Shown here: positions 55,001 to 64,000 of the stretch, piece by piece
Position numbering within the stretch: position 1 is the first letter of the stretch
Layout: each line of letters starts with the position of its first letter
Assembly: GCF_001704415.2 (NCBI RefSeq)
Contig: NC_030826.1
Location: 59,539,362-59,603,361 of the forward strand
DNA: 64,000 nucleotides
Source: Capra hircus
Taxonomy: Eukaryota; Chordata; Mammalia; Artiodactyla; Bovidae
Direction: 5' to 3'
Made by a program: the position numbers and the translations under genes
The notes under the pieces: generated by a model
Told to the model about the DNA's origin: nothing
The model's input: only the letters and a program-made list of their open reading frames with translations
Databases searched by the model: none

Positions 55001-55010
55001 AGAAATACTG

Positions 55011-55861
55011 GGAAACGGTAACTTTATCTTCATCAGCAACTTCAACTTAAAATCTATTAAGCATCTCTCTGTACCAATCATGTGTAATATATAAAGAAAA
55101 TAGGTAGATTTGGCCCGTGTGTTTGCAAGAGTAGGCTTTTCCTGCAACCAAAGATTAATAATCCAAGGTTCCTTTTCTGTGTCACATGTACCTAAAGCTG
55201 CTAAAAGAGCAATTTTGTTTTTGAATATTCAGTTGATTCACTACCAAGAAATTCATGAGCTGACCTTCTCAGGGATCGTGGAAATTCAACAAGCACAACT
55301 GGGAAAAGAACAAGTTTGACATTTACAAAGTGTTTATGCTTGCTAATTTTCAGCAATATTTTTGAAGAACATTGTATCTACAGCATCACTTTCAGTAACC
55401 AAATCCAACCTAGAGAGGTGTTTAGGTTTTTTAAATGAGAAGCAAACCACTGCCAACTTGTAATGTTTGAGTTGGAAAAGGTTTGTTACTATGTGTTCTA
55501 CTTTGGGTGAAACAGAAAGAATATCCTGCTAAGGAGCCTTGCAGTCCATTCTTAGGGATACAATTAGTAACGCAGCACAAATACTACTGATATTTAAATG
55601 GCTATTTTAAAGTATAATCAATAGTCATTAATACTAGTGCTGATTCAGGCTTTCCTTTGCATTAGTAGTATATATTCTTGTTACTACTTCCCCAGTAAAA
55701 ACATATTCTCCAAAAAGTATCTAGATATGCTATGGCCTACATGGAAAAAAAAATTGAAAAGTAATGATAACATTTCTCCCAGTTAAATCAGAGTTGCTTT
55801 AATATTTTAGGTGGTAAACAATGGGAGTTGGCGCTGTTAAACTAGAACTCGTCTGCATTAA
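55011..55861. other. Unassigned sequence
   Basis: AT-rich; no gene or repeat recognised. Confidence 0.5.
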
Positions 55862-56073
55862 GACAAGAACTGACTTATTTAAAAGCCCCTGATGCTGGGA
55901 AAGATTGAAGGTGGGAGGAGAAGGGGACGACAGAGGATGAGATGGTTGGATGGCATCACTGACTCAATGAACATGGGTTTGAGTAAGCTCCAGGAGGTGG
56001 TGATGGCCAGGGAAGCCTGACGTGCTGCCGTCCATGGGGTTGGACAGGACTGAGTGGCTGAACTGAACTGAAG
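55862..56073 (+). mobile_element. BovB 3' end
   Basis: gaactgacttatttaaaagc, ggtgggaggagaaggggacg (the GRRRRG region) and the tail gaactgaactgaaggg. Confidence 0.92.
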
Positions 56074-56182
56074 GGAGTCTGTGTTGAACAATGGAAAAAG
56101 CTTTTCTGTTCTCTAGAATCACCTTGGAATTTCTGTTATTCATGGAGACATTTATGCACATAAACATTTTCAAAAAACTGTG

Positions 56183-56857
56183 ACGTGAAGATCATGGCAT
56201 CTGGTCCCATCACTTCATGGCAAATAGATGGGGAAACAGTGGAACCAGTGTCAGACTTTATTTTGGGGGGCTCCAAAATCACTGCAGATGGTGACTGCAG
56301 CCATGAAATTAAAAGACGCTTACTCCTTGGAAGAAAAGTTATAACCAACCTAGATAGCATTTTCAAAAGCAGAGACATTACTTTGCCAACAAAGGTCCAT
56401 CTAATCAAGGCTATTATTTTTCCAGTAATCATGTATGGATGTGAGAGTTGGACTGTGAAGAAGGCTGAGCGCCGAAGAATTGATGCTTTTTGAACTGTTG
56501 GAGAAGACTCTTGAGAGTCCCTTGGACTGCAAGGAGATCCAACCAGTCCATTCTGAAGGAGATCAGCCCTGGGATTTCTTTGGAAGGACTGATGCTAAAG
56601 CTGAAACTCTAGTACTTTGGCCACCTCATGAGAAGAGTTGACTCATTGGAAAAGATTCTGATGCTGGGAGGGATTGGGGGCAGGAGGAGAAGGAGAAGAC
56701 AGAGGATGAGATGGCTGGATGGCATCACCGACTCGATGGACGTGAGTCTGAGTGAACTCCGGGAGCTGGTGATGGACAGGGAGGCCTGGCGTGCTGTGAT
56801 TCATGGGGTTGCGGAGTCGGACAGGACTAAGTGCCTGAACTGAACTGAACTGAAGTT
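56183..56857 (+). mobile_element. BovB, 5'-truncated
   Basis: The frame 56185-56493 (102 aa) reads MASGPITSWQIDG, EPVSDFILGGSKITADGD, SHEIKRRLLLGRKV and RRIDAF, then shifts at 'gctttttgaactgttgg' where bases are missing. A second frame (56628-56843) gives MRRVDSLEKILMLGGIGG and the C-terminus. The tail has three CTGAA units. Confidence 0.95.
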
Positions 56858-56979
56858 GATTTATACGTGGCCACCGCCTTCTTCATCTCTCCTCACACCC
56901 AGCTGAGCACCGTTCATTCCTTCCTTCTGGCCGTTCCAGGCCTCCCTGTGCCACGTGGACCGGCTGTGCAGTGTGGGTT

Positions 56980-57108
56980 CGGTAGCGATGGGGTGCCGGC
57001 TTAGTCACCTCGCAGCACGTGGGATCGTGTTCCCTGACTCGGGACTGAATCTGCATCCCCTGCGTTGGAAGGCAGATTCTTAGCCACTGGACCACAGGGA
57101 GGTCTCTG
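56980..57108 (-). mobile_element. CHR-type SINE fragment, antisense
   Basis: gccggcttagtcacctcgca, ccctgactcgggactgaatc and tagccactggaccacaggga. Part of the repeated module region may extend to about 56930. Confidence 0.75.
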
Positions 57109-58498
57109 TCCATCCTTTCAAAAGGTGCCATGCTTTTGTGACTAGTTACCTGGGTCCACGTCCATCTTTACATAATGGGACCTTGGCTATGCCATTGCAT
57201 GTCAATTTCTTACCCAAGTTTACTTAAGGTATTTACCAAATTATAATTCCCAACTATTAGCTGCCCATTTCTCAACACTATTGACATCAGGTTATTAAAA
57301 TTTCTGGAAAGTGTCTCTATTTGTCAAGTTAATAATATGAAAACAGAATAATGACTGTCATCTCTAAGGTAGAAAAAAATGTAAGTCTTTTCCCCTTGGT
57401 CACATATGAACTTCCGATCACCCCAATGTCCTTTCCCGAAAATAACCAGTGCCTCCTGCTAATTGAGGAGGCCCTGAGTGATGACCGGGAGGTCACAGCC
57501 TGCTTGCTTCCTGTTTGTAAATACACAGAATGGCCTCTAATTGGACACAAGGGGAAATATTGCCCAGGGAGTGTATTTGGAACCCACGGAGGTGCTTTGG
57601 CAATTCAAGTCTATGCAGAGAGAGAGGCTGGCATGGTTGTGCCTGTGGTAAGTCTCTCCGTTTCCCTCCAAAGCTTTATGAAATACATGAAACTCCAATA
57701 AAGAATGCAGATGGCAGGGTGATTTCAGTTACACGACTCAGGTATAAACGAGACGAATTACTCTAGGGCACCTGTTTCATTATGCCTGAGACAAAAGCTA
57801 CTGAGTGCGATTAAAGTGTGTTCGCTCTCATTGGCACCAAGTGAGCATGATCCGCTTGGTACTGGCCTTTGTACAGCACTTTCCCCTCGTCATGCTGCCT
57901 AATCATTTTGGCATATCACATTTCCAGGGACATTCAGCTACCATGCTGGAATACTGACAACGGTCCCTAAGCAAAGACCAGAAAATATTCTCCAAACTAC
58001 TTTTCTCACTCTGCTAATTGAAGAGAATTATAATTATCTTCTGCTATCATGCGTACAACCAACTAAAGTTGAGAGCATTAAACTTCTCCTGTAATTATAT
58101 GGGCTTCAAAGACCAACGCCTTTCTGGTAATAAGTGGTTTTGTGACTCCAAGATGCATGCTCCAAAGGACAGAAAAGGAATGAAAACATTTCATTACATA
58201 TTATACTTTTAACTTACAGAGGAAAAAAAAAAAAAAAGAATGTTGCTGTAAATGGCCATCAGATTTCATTACGTAGATGCAATAAGGAATCCTTTAATTC
58301 CTGCCTGCCCAGCACATATAAAGCATAGAGCTTTATCGCATATCACAAATGACGCAGAGCAGCACCAAAAACCTCACAAATATTAAAAGTCTCCCTAGAA
58401 TTCATTAAACCTCAATATACACGTGCTTCTCCAGATACCTAACACTGTTGAATTTTATAAGTAATTTGTCCGATGTATTTTGATTTCCCCAAAGCATT
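57109..58498. other. Repeat-poor stretch with an uninterpreted open frame
   Basis: 1.4 kb in which I recognise no interspersed repeat. It holds a 116-codon frame (57351-57701) of ordinary amino-acid composition, with a splice-donor-like gtggtaagt at about 57645-57653. I do not recognise the predicted peptide and could not find a convincing acceptor. An A run lies at 58220-58236. The last bases, 58499-58506, are the left TSD of the L1. Confidence 0.4.
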
Positions 58499-60124
58499 AG
58501 TAGCAACTTTACTATATTCATTGATTAGCTCTAGTAATTTTCTGGTGGAGTCTTTAGGGTTTTCCATGTAGAGGATCATGTCATCTGCAAACAGTGAGAG
58601 TTTTACTTCTTCTTTTCCAATTTGGATTCCTTTTATTTCTTTTTCTGCTCTGATTGCTGTGGCCAAAACTTCCAGAACTATGTTGAATAGAAGCGGTGAA
58701 AGTGGACACCCTTGTCTTGTTCCTGACTTTAGGGGAAATGCTTTCAATTTTTCACCATTGAGGATAATGTTTGTTGTGGGTTTGTCATATATAGCTTTTA
58801 TTATGTTGAGGTATGTTCCTTCTATTCCTGCTTTCTGGAGAGTTTTTATCATAAATGGATGTTGAATTTTGTCAAAGGCCTTCTCTGCATCTATTGAGAT
58901 AATCATATGGTTTTTATTTTTCAATTTGTTAATGTGGTGAATTACATTGATTGATTTGCGGATACTGAAGAATCCTTGCATCCCTGGGATAAAGCCCACT
59001 TGGTCATAGTGTATGATCTTTTTAATGTGTTGTTGGATTCTGATTGCTAGAATTTTGTTGAGGATTTTTGCATCTATGTTTATCAGTGATATTGGCCTGT
59101 AGTTTTCTTTTTTTGTGACATCTTTGTCAGGTTTTGGTATTAGGGTGATGGTGGCCTCATAGAATGAGTTTGGAAGTTTACCTTCCTCTGCAATTTTCTG
59201 GAAGAGTTTGAGGAGGATAGGTGTTAGCTCTTCTCGAAATTTTTGGTAGAATTCAGCTGTGAAGCCGTCTGGACCTGGGCTTTTGTTTGCTGGAAGATTT
59301 CTGATTACAGTTTCAATTTCCGTGCTTGTGATGGGTCTGTTAAGATTTTCTATTTCTTCCTGGTTCAGTTTTGGAAAATTGTACTTTTCTAAGAATTTGT
59401 CCGTTTCTTCCACGTTGTCCATTTTATTGGCATACAACTGCTGATAGTAGTCTCTTATGATCCTTTGTATTTCTGTGTTGTCTGTTGTGATCTCTCCATT
59501 TTCATTTCTAATTTTATTGATTTGATTTTTCTCTCTTTGCTTCTTGATGAGTCTGGCTAATGGTTTGTCAATTTTATTTATCCTTTTGAAGAACCAGCTT
59601 TTGGCTTTGTTGATTTTTGCTATGGTCTCTTTTGTTTCTTTTGCATTTACTTCTGCCCTAATTTTTAAGATTTCTTTCCTTCTACTAACTCTGGGGTTCT
59701 CCAATTCTTCCTTTTCTAGTTGCTTTAGTTGTAGAGTTAGGTTATGTATTTGACTTTTTTCTTGTTTCTTGAGGTATGCCTGTATTGCTATGAACTTTCC
59801 TCTTAGCACTGCTTTTATAGTGTCCCACAGGTTTTGGGTTGTTGTGTTTTCATTTTCATTAGTTTCTATGCATATTTTGATTTCTTTTTTGATTTCTTCT
59901 GTGATTTGTTGGTTTTTCAGAAGTGTGTTGTTCAACCTCCATATGTTGGAATTTTTAATAGTTTTTCTCCTGTAATTGAGATCTAATCTTAATGCATTAT
60001 GGTCAGAAAAGATGCTTGGAATGATTTTGATTTTTTTGAATTTATCAAGTTTAGATTTATGGCCCAGGATGTGATCTATCCTGGAGAAGGTTCCATGAGC
60101 ACTTGAAAAAAAGGTGAAATTCAT
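58439..60124 (-). pseudogene. L1 ORF2 central part (endonuclease end + RT), inverted arm
   Basis: 561 open codons on the minus strand. Residues 1-55 are the end of the endonuclease, with SRIDHILGHK and the SDHNALRLDL motif. RT follows with LPANKSPGPDGF near 280, YRPISLINIDAKILNKILA, IISIDAEKAFDKIQH (first catalytic Asp) and KSGTRQGCPLSPLLFNIVLE. FADD lies at residues 512-515 (58591-58580) with both catalytic aspartates. L1 sequence ends at about residue 541, and the last 20 codons come from flanking DNA. RT motifs look intact, but the frame lacks the ORF2 start and its C-terminus, which lie on the other arm or were never copied. Confidence 0.95.
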
Positions 60125-62110
60125 TAGAGCTAATCAATGCATATAGTAAAGTTGCAGGATATAAAATCAACACACAGAAATCCCTTGCATTCCTATACAT
60201 GAATAATGAGAAAGTAGAAAAAGAAATTAAGGAAACAATTCCATTCACCATTGCAACGAAAAGAATAAAATACTTAGGAATATATCTACCTAAAGAAACT
60301 AAAGACCTATATATAGAAAACTATAAAACACTGATGAAAGAAATCAAAGAGGACACTAATAGATGGAGAAATATACCATGTTCATGGATCGGAAGAATCA
60401 ATATAGTGAAGATGAGTATACTACCCAAAGCAATTTACAAATTCAATGCAATCCCTATCAAGCTACCAGCCATATTTTTCACAGAACTAGAACAAATAAT
60501 TTCAAGATTTGTATGGAAATACAAAAAACCTCGACTAGCCAAAGCAATCTTGAGAAAGAAGAATGGAACTGGAGGAATCAACTTGCCTGACTTCAGGCTC
60601 TACTACAAAGCCACAGTCATCAAGACAGTATGGTACTGGCACAAAGACAGACATATAGATCAATGGAACAAAATAGAAAGCCCAGAGATAAATCCACACA
60701 CATATGGACACCTTATCTTTGACAAAGGAGGCAAGAAAATACAATGGAGTAAAGACAATCTCTTTAACAAGTGGTGCTGGGAAAACTGGTCAACCACTTG
60801 TAAAAGAATGAAACTAGATCACTTTCTAACACCGCACACAAAAATAAACTCAAAATGGATTAAAGATCTAAATGTAAGATCAGAAACTATAAAACTCCTA
60901 GAGGAGAACATAGGCAAAACACTCTCAGACATAAATCACAGCAGGATCCTCTATGATCCACCTCCCAGAATTCTGGAAATAAAAGCAAAAATAAACAAAT
61001 GGGATCTAATTAAAATTAAAAGCTTCTGCACAACAAAGGAAAATATAAGCAAGGTGAAAAGACAGCCTTCTGAATGGGAGAAAATAATAGCAAATGAAGC
61101 AACTGACAAACAACTAATCTCAAAAATATACAAGCAACTTATGCAGCTCAATTCCAGAAAAATAAACAACCCAATCAAAAAATGGGCCAAAGAACTAAAT
61201 AGACATTTCTCCAAAGAAGACAAACAGATGGCTAACAAACACATGAAAAGATGCTCAACATCACTCATTATTAGAGAAATGAAAATAAAAACCACAATGA
61301 GGTACCACTTCACACCAGTCAGAATGGCTGCGATCCAAAAATCTGCAAGCAATAAATGCTGGAGAGGGTGTGGAGAAAAGGGAACCCTCCTACACTGTTG
61401 GTGGGAATGCAAACTAGTACAGCCACTATGGAGAACAGTGTGGAGATTCCTTAAAACATTGCAAATAGAACTACCTTATGACCCAGCAATCCCACTTCTG
61501 GGCATACACACCGAGGAAACCAGAATTGAAAGGGACACATGTACCCCAATGTTCATCGCAGCACTGTTTACAATAGCCAGGACATGGAAACAACCTAGAT
61601 GTCCATCAGCAGATGAATGGATAAGAAAGCTGTGGTACATATACACAATGGAGTATTACTCAGCCATTAAAAAGAATTCATTTGAATCAGTTCTGATGAG
61701 ATGGATGAAACTGGAGCCGATTATACAGAGTGAAGTAAGCCAGAAAGCAAAGCACCAATACAGTATATTAACACATATATATGGAATTTAGGAAGATCGC
61801 AATGACAACCCTGTATGCAAGACAGCAAAAAAGACACAGATGTGTATAACGGACTTTTGGACTCAGAGGGAGAGGGAGAGGGTGGGATGATTTGGGAGAA
61901 TGGCATTCTATCATGTATACTATCATGTAAGAATTGAATCGCCAGTCTATGTCTGACGCAGGATACAGCATGCTTGGGGCTGGTGCATGGGGATGACCCA
62001 GAGAGATGTTATGGGGAGGGAGGTGGGAGGGGGGTTCATGTTTGGGAACGCATGTAAGAATTAAAGATTTTAAAATTTAAAAAATAAAAAATGAAAAAAA
62101 AAAGTAGCAA
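58499..62110 (+). mobile_element. Bovine-type L1 with 5' inversion (twin priming)
   Basis: A 3.6-kb L1. The 3' half (60124 to about 62103) is in sense with ORF2 end, 3' UTR and A-rich tail. The 5' half (58503 to about 60123) is inverted. A candidate 8-bp TSD, agtagcaa, lies at 58499-58506 and 62103-62110. The two halves overlap by about 32 nt of L1 sequence (58503-58534 reversed and 60124-60155). ORF1 and the start of ORF2 are missing. Long open frames on both arms suggest a fairly recent insertion. Confidence 0.93.
60124..61791 (+). pseudogene. L1 ORF2 C-terminal part, sense arm
   Basis: Open from the LELINAYSKVAGYKINTQKS region at the inversion junction; the first ATG is at 60199, giving 530 codons to the natural stop. 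It reads KRIKYLGIYLPKETKDLY, WRNIPCSWIGRINIVKM, LPDFRLYYKATVIKTVWYW and the Cys/His cluster (C387, C391, H399, C404 counted from 60199). It ends with the usual L1 C-terminus MEYYSAIKKN...HIYGI. No catalytic RT residues are on this arm. No frameshift or stop was seen. Confidence 0.95.
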
Positions 62111-62207
62111 AATTACAAGTTAAGTCTCATTCATTTGGATCTTGCTAATTAAGAAATGAAAATTCAGAAAGGTGAGGTTAATATTCACCTTTGTGCTCTA
62201 TGTGGAA
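62111..62207. other. Unassigned sequence
   Basis: Short spacer between the L1 and a SINE. Confidence 0.4.
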
Positions 62208-62217
62208 GGAATGTTTT

Positions 62218-62398
62218 CCTTTTTTGTATATTTATTTATTACTTATTTAGTTTGGGGCTGTGTTGGGTCTCAGTTGTGGCACGTGGGCTTGGCTGCTCTG
62301 CAGCATGGGGCATCTTAGTCCCTCTATCAGGGCTGGAACCCACGTCCTCTGCATTGGAAGGCAAAGTCTTAACCGCTAGAACACCAGGGGGTTCCAGG
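62218..62398 (-). mobile_element. CHR-type SINE, antisense, with TSD
   Basis: gtttggggctgtgttgggtc, ctatcagggctggaacccac and taaccgctagaacaccaggg. A perfect 10-bp TSD, ggaatgtttt, lies at 62208-62217 and 62399-62408. Confidence 0.93.
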
Positions 62399-62408
62399 GG
62401 AATGTTTT

Positions 62409-62552
62409 TCAGTGGAAGCTAGGACACAGATGGCAGGGGGATATTTGATCTCTACCGAGAAGTCTTCTTAGCTTTTAAAGTCTGTGTTAATAATCCCTAT
62501 TGACATACCAGAAAGAACATTGTATTAAAATGATCAAAGTATGCATTTACTG
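62409..62552. other. Unassigned sequence
   Basis: Spacer; nothing recognised. Confidence 0.4.
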
Positions 62553-62705
62553 TTTGAGCCACCTGGGAAGCTCATCCCTGGGTTGGGAAGATCCCTTGGA
62601 AGAGGGCATGGCAACCCACTCCAGCGTTATTGCCTGGAGGATCCCCATGGACAGAGAGGAGCCTGGCGGGTTGCAGAGTTGGACGTAACTGAGCAGTTAA
62701 GCACA
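62553..62705 (+). mobile_element. Bov-tA SINE with a reversed head
   Basis: A 20-bp antisense head (ttgagccacctgggaagctc, 62553-62572) is joined to a sense body (atccctgggttgggaagatc onward), ending actgagcagttaagcaca. Confidence 0.85.
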
Positions 62706-62930
62706 GCAAAGTATGCCCAGCAGATAACACTTTTAGCAATTATTCTATTTAATATAGTAAAGTTAGAAATGACTGCATGTTTTTTTAAATAACAATATAA
62801 AAACACACATAATTTAAAACGTACCTGTGTCAGCAACTCAAGCAGGTATTTTATTCCAACTGTTAAATTAACTAGAAATAAACTTTAATTCTGTGCTTCT
62901 GCCTAATCTGTTTATCCAGGAAAATGTAAG
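62706..62930. other. Unassigned sequence
   Basis: AT-rich spacer; nothing recognised. Confidence 0.4.
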
Positions 62931-63165
62931 GATTAGGAGCAAGGGTTCCAGACAAAATCAGATGGCAGGGGTTCAAACTCAAGCTCTGACGCTAGCTAGC
63001 AGTCATACGTTAAGAATATTACTTTGTCGGGACCTATCCTTCCAATCTGTTGAGATTATAACACTGCCTACTTACAGATGGTGTTACAAGGCTCTTTCAT
63101 CACAATATATGAACAGCCTCAGAACAATGCCCGAAGCATAGTTAAGTAAAGTATTGCTACTGTTA
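62931..63165 (+). mobile_element. MIR, sense
   Basis: ggggttcaaactcaagctct, gacgctagctagcagtcata, acactgcctacttacagatg, cctcagaacaatgcccgaag and ttgctactgttaataa run in MIR order over about 230 bp, nearly full length. Confidence 0.78.
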
Positions 63166-63185
63166 ATAACTACTAGCAGTAAGTA

Positions 63186-63250
63186 TTAGGTTGGCCAAAG
63201 AGTTCATTCTAGCTTTCTTTAGCATCATGGGGAAAAGAGAAAATGAGAGA
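63186..63250. mobile_element. Mariner-type terminal sequence
   Basis: ttaggttggccaaagagttc is close to the terminal inverted repeat of bovine mariner elements (ttaggttggccaaaaagttc), preceded by TA. No second terminus was seen downstream, so it is a fragment. Confidence 0.6.
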
Positions 63251-64000
63251 TTAAGAGAAAAGGAAGAAAGAAGAAAGCGCCCTCACTCTGGATCATGATC
63301 TTAGCGAAACCTCAGAGGAACACACGCACTCATGCTGGCGCCAGAACTGACATGTTTGGCTGGAATCAGTCTCCATTTTCCATTTTATTTTGTTTTTAAA
63401 GAATATGTCCAGGTTTCCATAAGGTGTGTTAAATGTTCAAGGATGGCAAATGAAAAGGATTGGCTGAATTCTATTTTTAAGGGAGTGTGGTGATTAAATC
63501 AAAGGAATGGTGTGCAACACATTCTAATAGGGCCATCATAGCAATGGTGTGCAACACATTCTAATAGGGCCGTCCTACATAGATGGATTGTAACTCTGAT
63601 CAGCCATCAGATGATACACCTAATTTGAGGGAGTGTGTGTGTCTGTCTGTGTGTGTGAGTGTCGCTTCATCTATATTCACTGGAACCCTCTAAGGGAAGA
63701 AAAGAGCTGCATCTGAGAGACATCCAGCAGGGGTGAGAGAGAGCAAGATTTGGAGCAAATATGTGGATTGAACCTGCAACCTTAATGCTCCATGTATGTT
63801 CTCCTATTCACCTGACACAGTAATCTGACTTGCTATAGTTTACATCTCTGTTATTCAACTACATCAGTAAATGTACGATTTAACAACAGCTAATCTCAAA
63901 ATAGGAAGCTGAATCTGTAATAATGCCCCTGACTTATTACTCATCTTCCCAACAGAGTGTAGCCCACCTGGCAACTGTGTAGTAGATAAGGTGTCAGTGG
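63251..64000. other. Unassigned sequence with a purine tract and a small tandem duplication
   Basis: Purine-rich 63225-63282, a 37-bp-period duplication at 63506-63571, and a GT-rich run near 63632-63658. No gene recognised. Confidence 0.45.
63506..63571. repeat. Two-copy tandem duplication, period 37 bp
   Basis: A 29-bp core (from aatggtgtgcaacacattct to ctaatagggcc) occurs at 63506-63534 and 63543-63571 without mismatch. Confidence 0.95.

Noticed and set aside
1..64000. CRISPR arrays, operons, bacterial promoters or ribosome binding sites
   Set aside because: No regularly spaced repeats with unique spacers; the sequence is mammalian nuclear DNA, so such features are not expected.

Overview
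The window is nuclear DNA from a ruminant, most likely a bovid (cattle, sheep or goat group). The evidence is its repeats. About 19 pieces of the RTE-type LINE BovB (roughly 14.4 kb, a little over a fifth of the window) lie among many Bov-tA/Bov-A SINEs, which are specific to ruminants. Also present are tRNA-Glu-derived artiodactyl SINEs of the CHR/ART2 type, bovine-type L1 elements, and older mammalian repeats (MIR, L2, MER5, MER20, MLT1, old L1). I found no host protein-coding gene, no exon I can defend, and no rRNA, tRNA, snRNA or CRISPR. Every long open frame that I recognise belongs to a retrotransposon.

Layout. 1-7.6 kb: mostly unassigned sequence with L1 pieces, a MIR split by an L1 3' end, MER20 and two BovB 3' ends. 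7.6-9.7 kb: a BovB nested in an antisense SINE that has its own target-site duplication (TSD), followed by a sense SINE. 9.7-14.6 kb: a quiet stretch, then antisense BovB, a fold-back Bov-tA cluster, old and young antisense L1, and sense BovB. 14.6-25.1 kb: an unassigned block, then four sizeable sense BovB copies, including a BovB inserted beside another BovB, and a GC-rich SINE. 25-46.9 kb: sparser, with MIR, old L1, MER5 interrupted by a SINE, an MLT1-like LTR, an L1 interrupted by BovB, and a local duplication carrying two separate SINE insertions. 46.95-50.16 kb: a nearly complete BovB with endonuclease and reverse transcriptase, broken by a SINE and by a stop codon at the catalytic YADD box. 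51-57 kb: more BovB and SINEs. 58.5-62.1 kb: a 5'-inverted (twin-primed) L1 with a well-preserved ORF2. 62-64 kb: SINEs, MIR and a mariner end.

How the parts work together. These elements form autonomous/non-autonomous pairs. BovB supplied reverse transcriptase and endonuclease for itself and, by general understanding, for the Bov-tA/Bov-A SINEs whose 3' ends resemble its own. L1 supplied its own copies and probably the A-tailed SINEs. No BovB or L1 here has both intact domains, so nothing in the window looks able to move on its own. I did not find a previously undescribed biological system. The most interesting material is insertion history: several two-layer nests with readable TSDs, a twin-priming junction, shared BovB subfamily mutations, and one unexplained paralogous segment.
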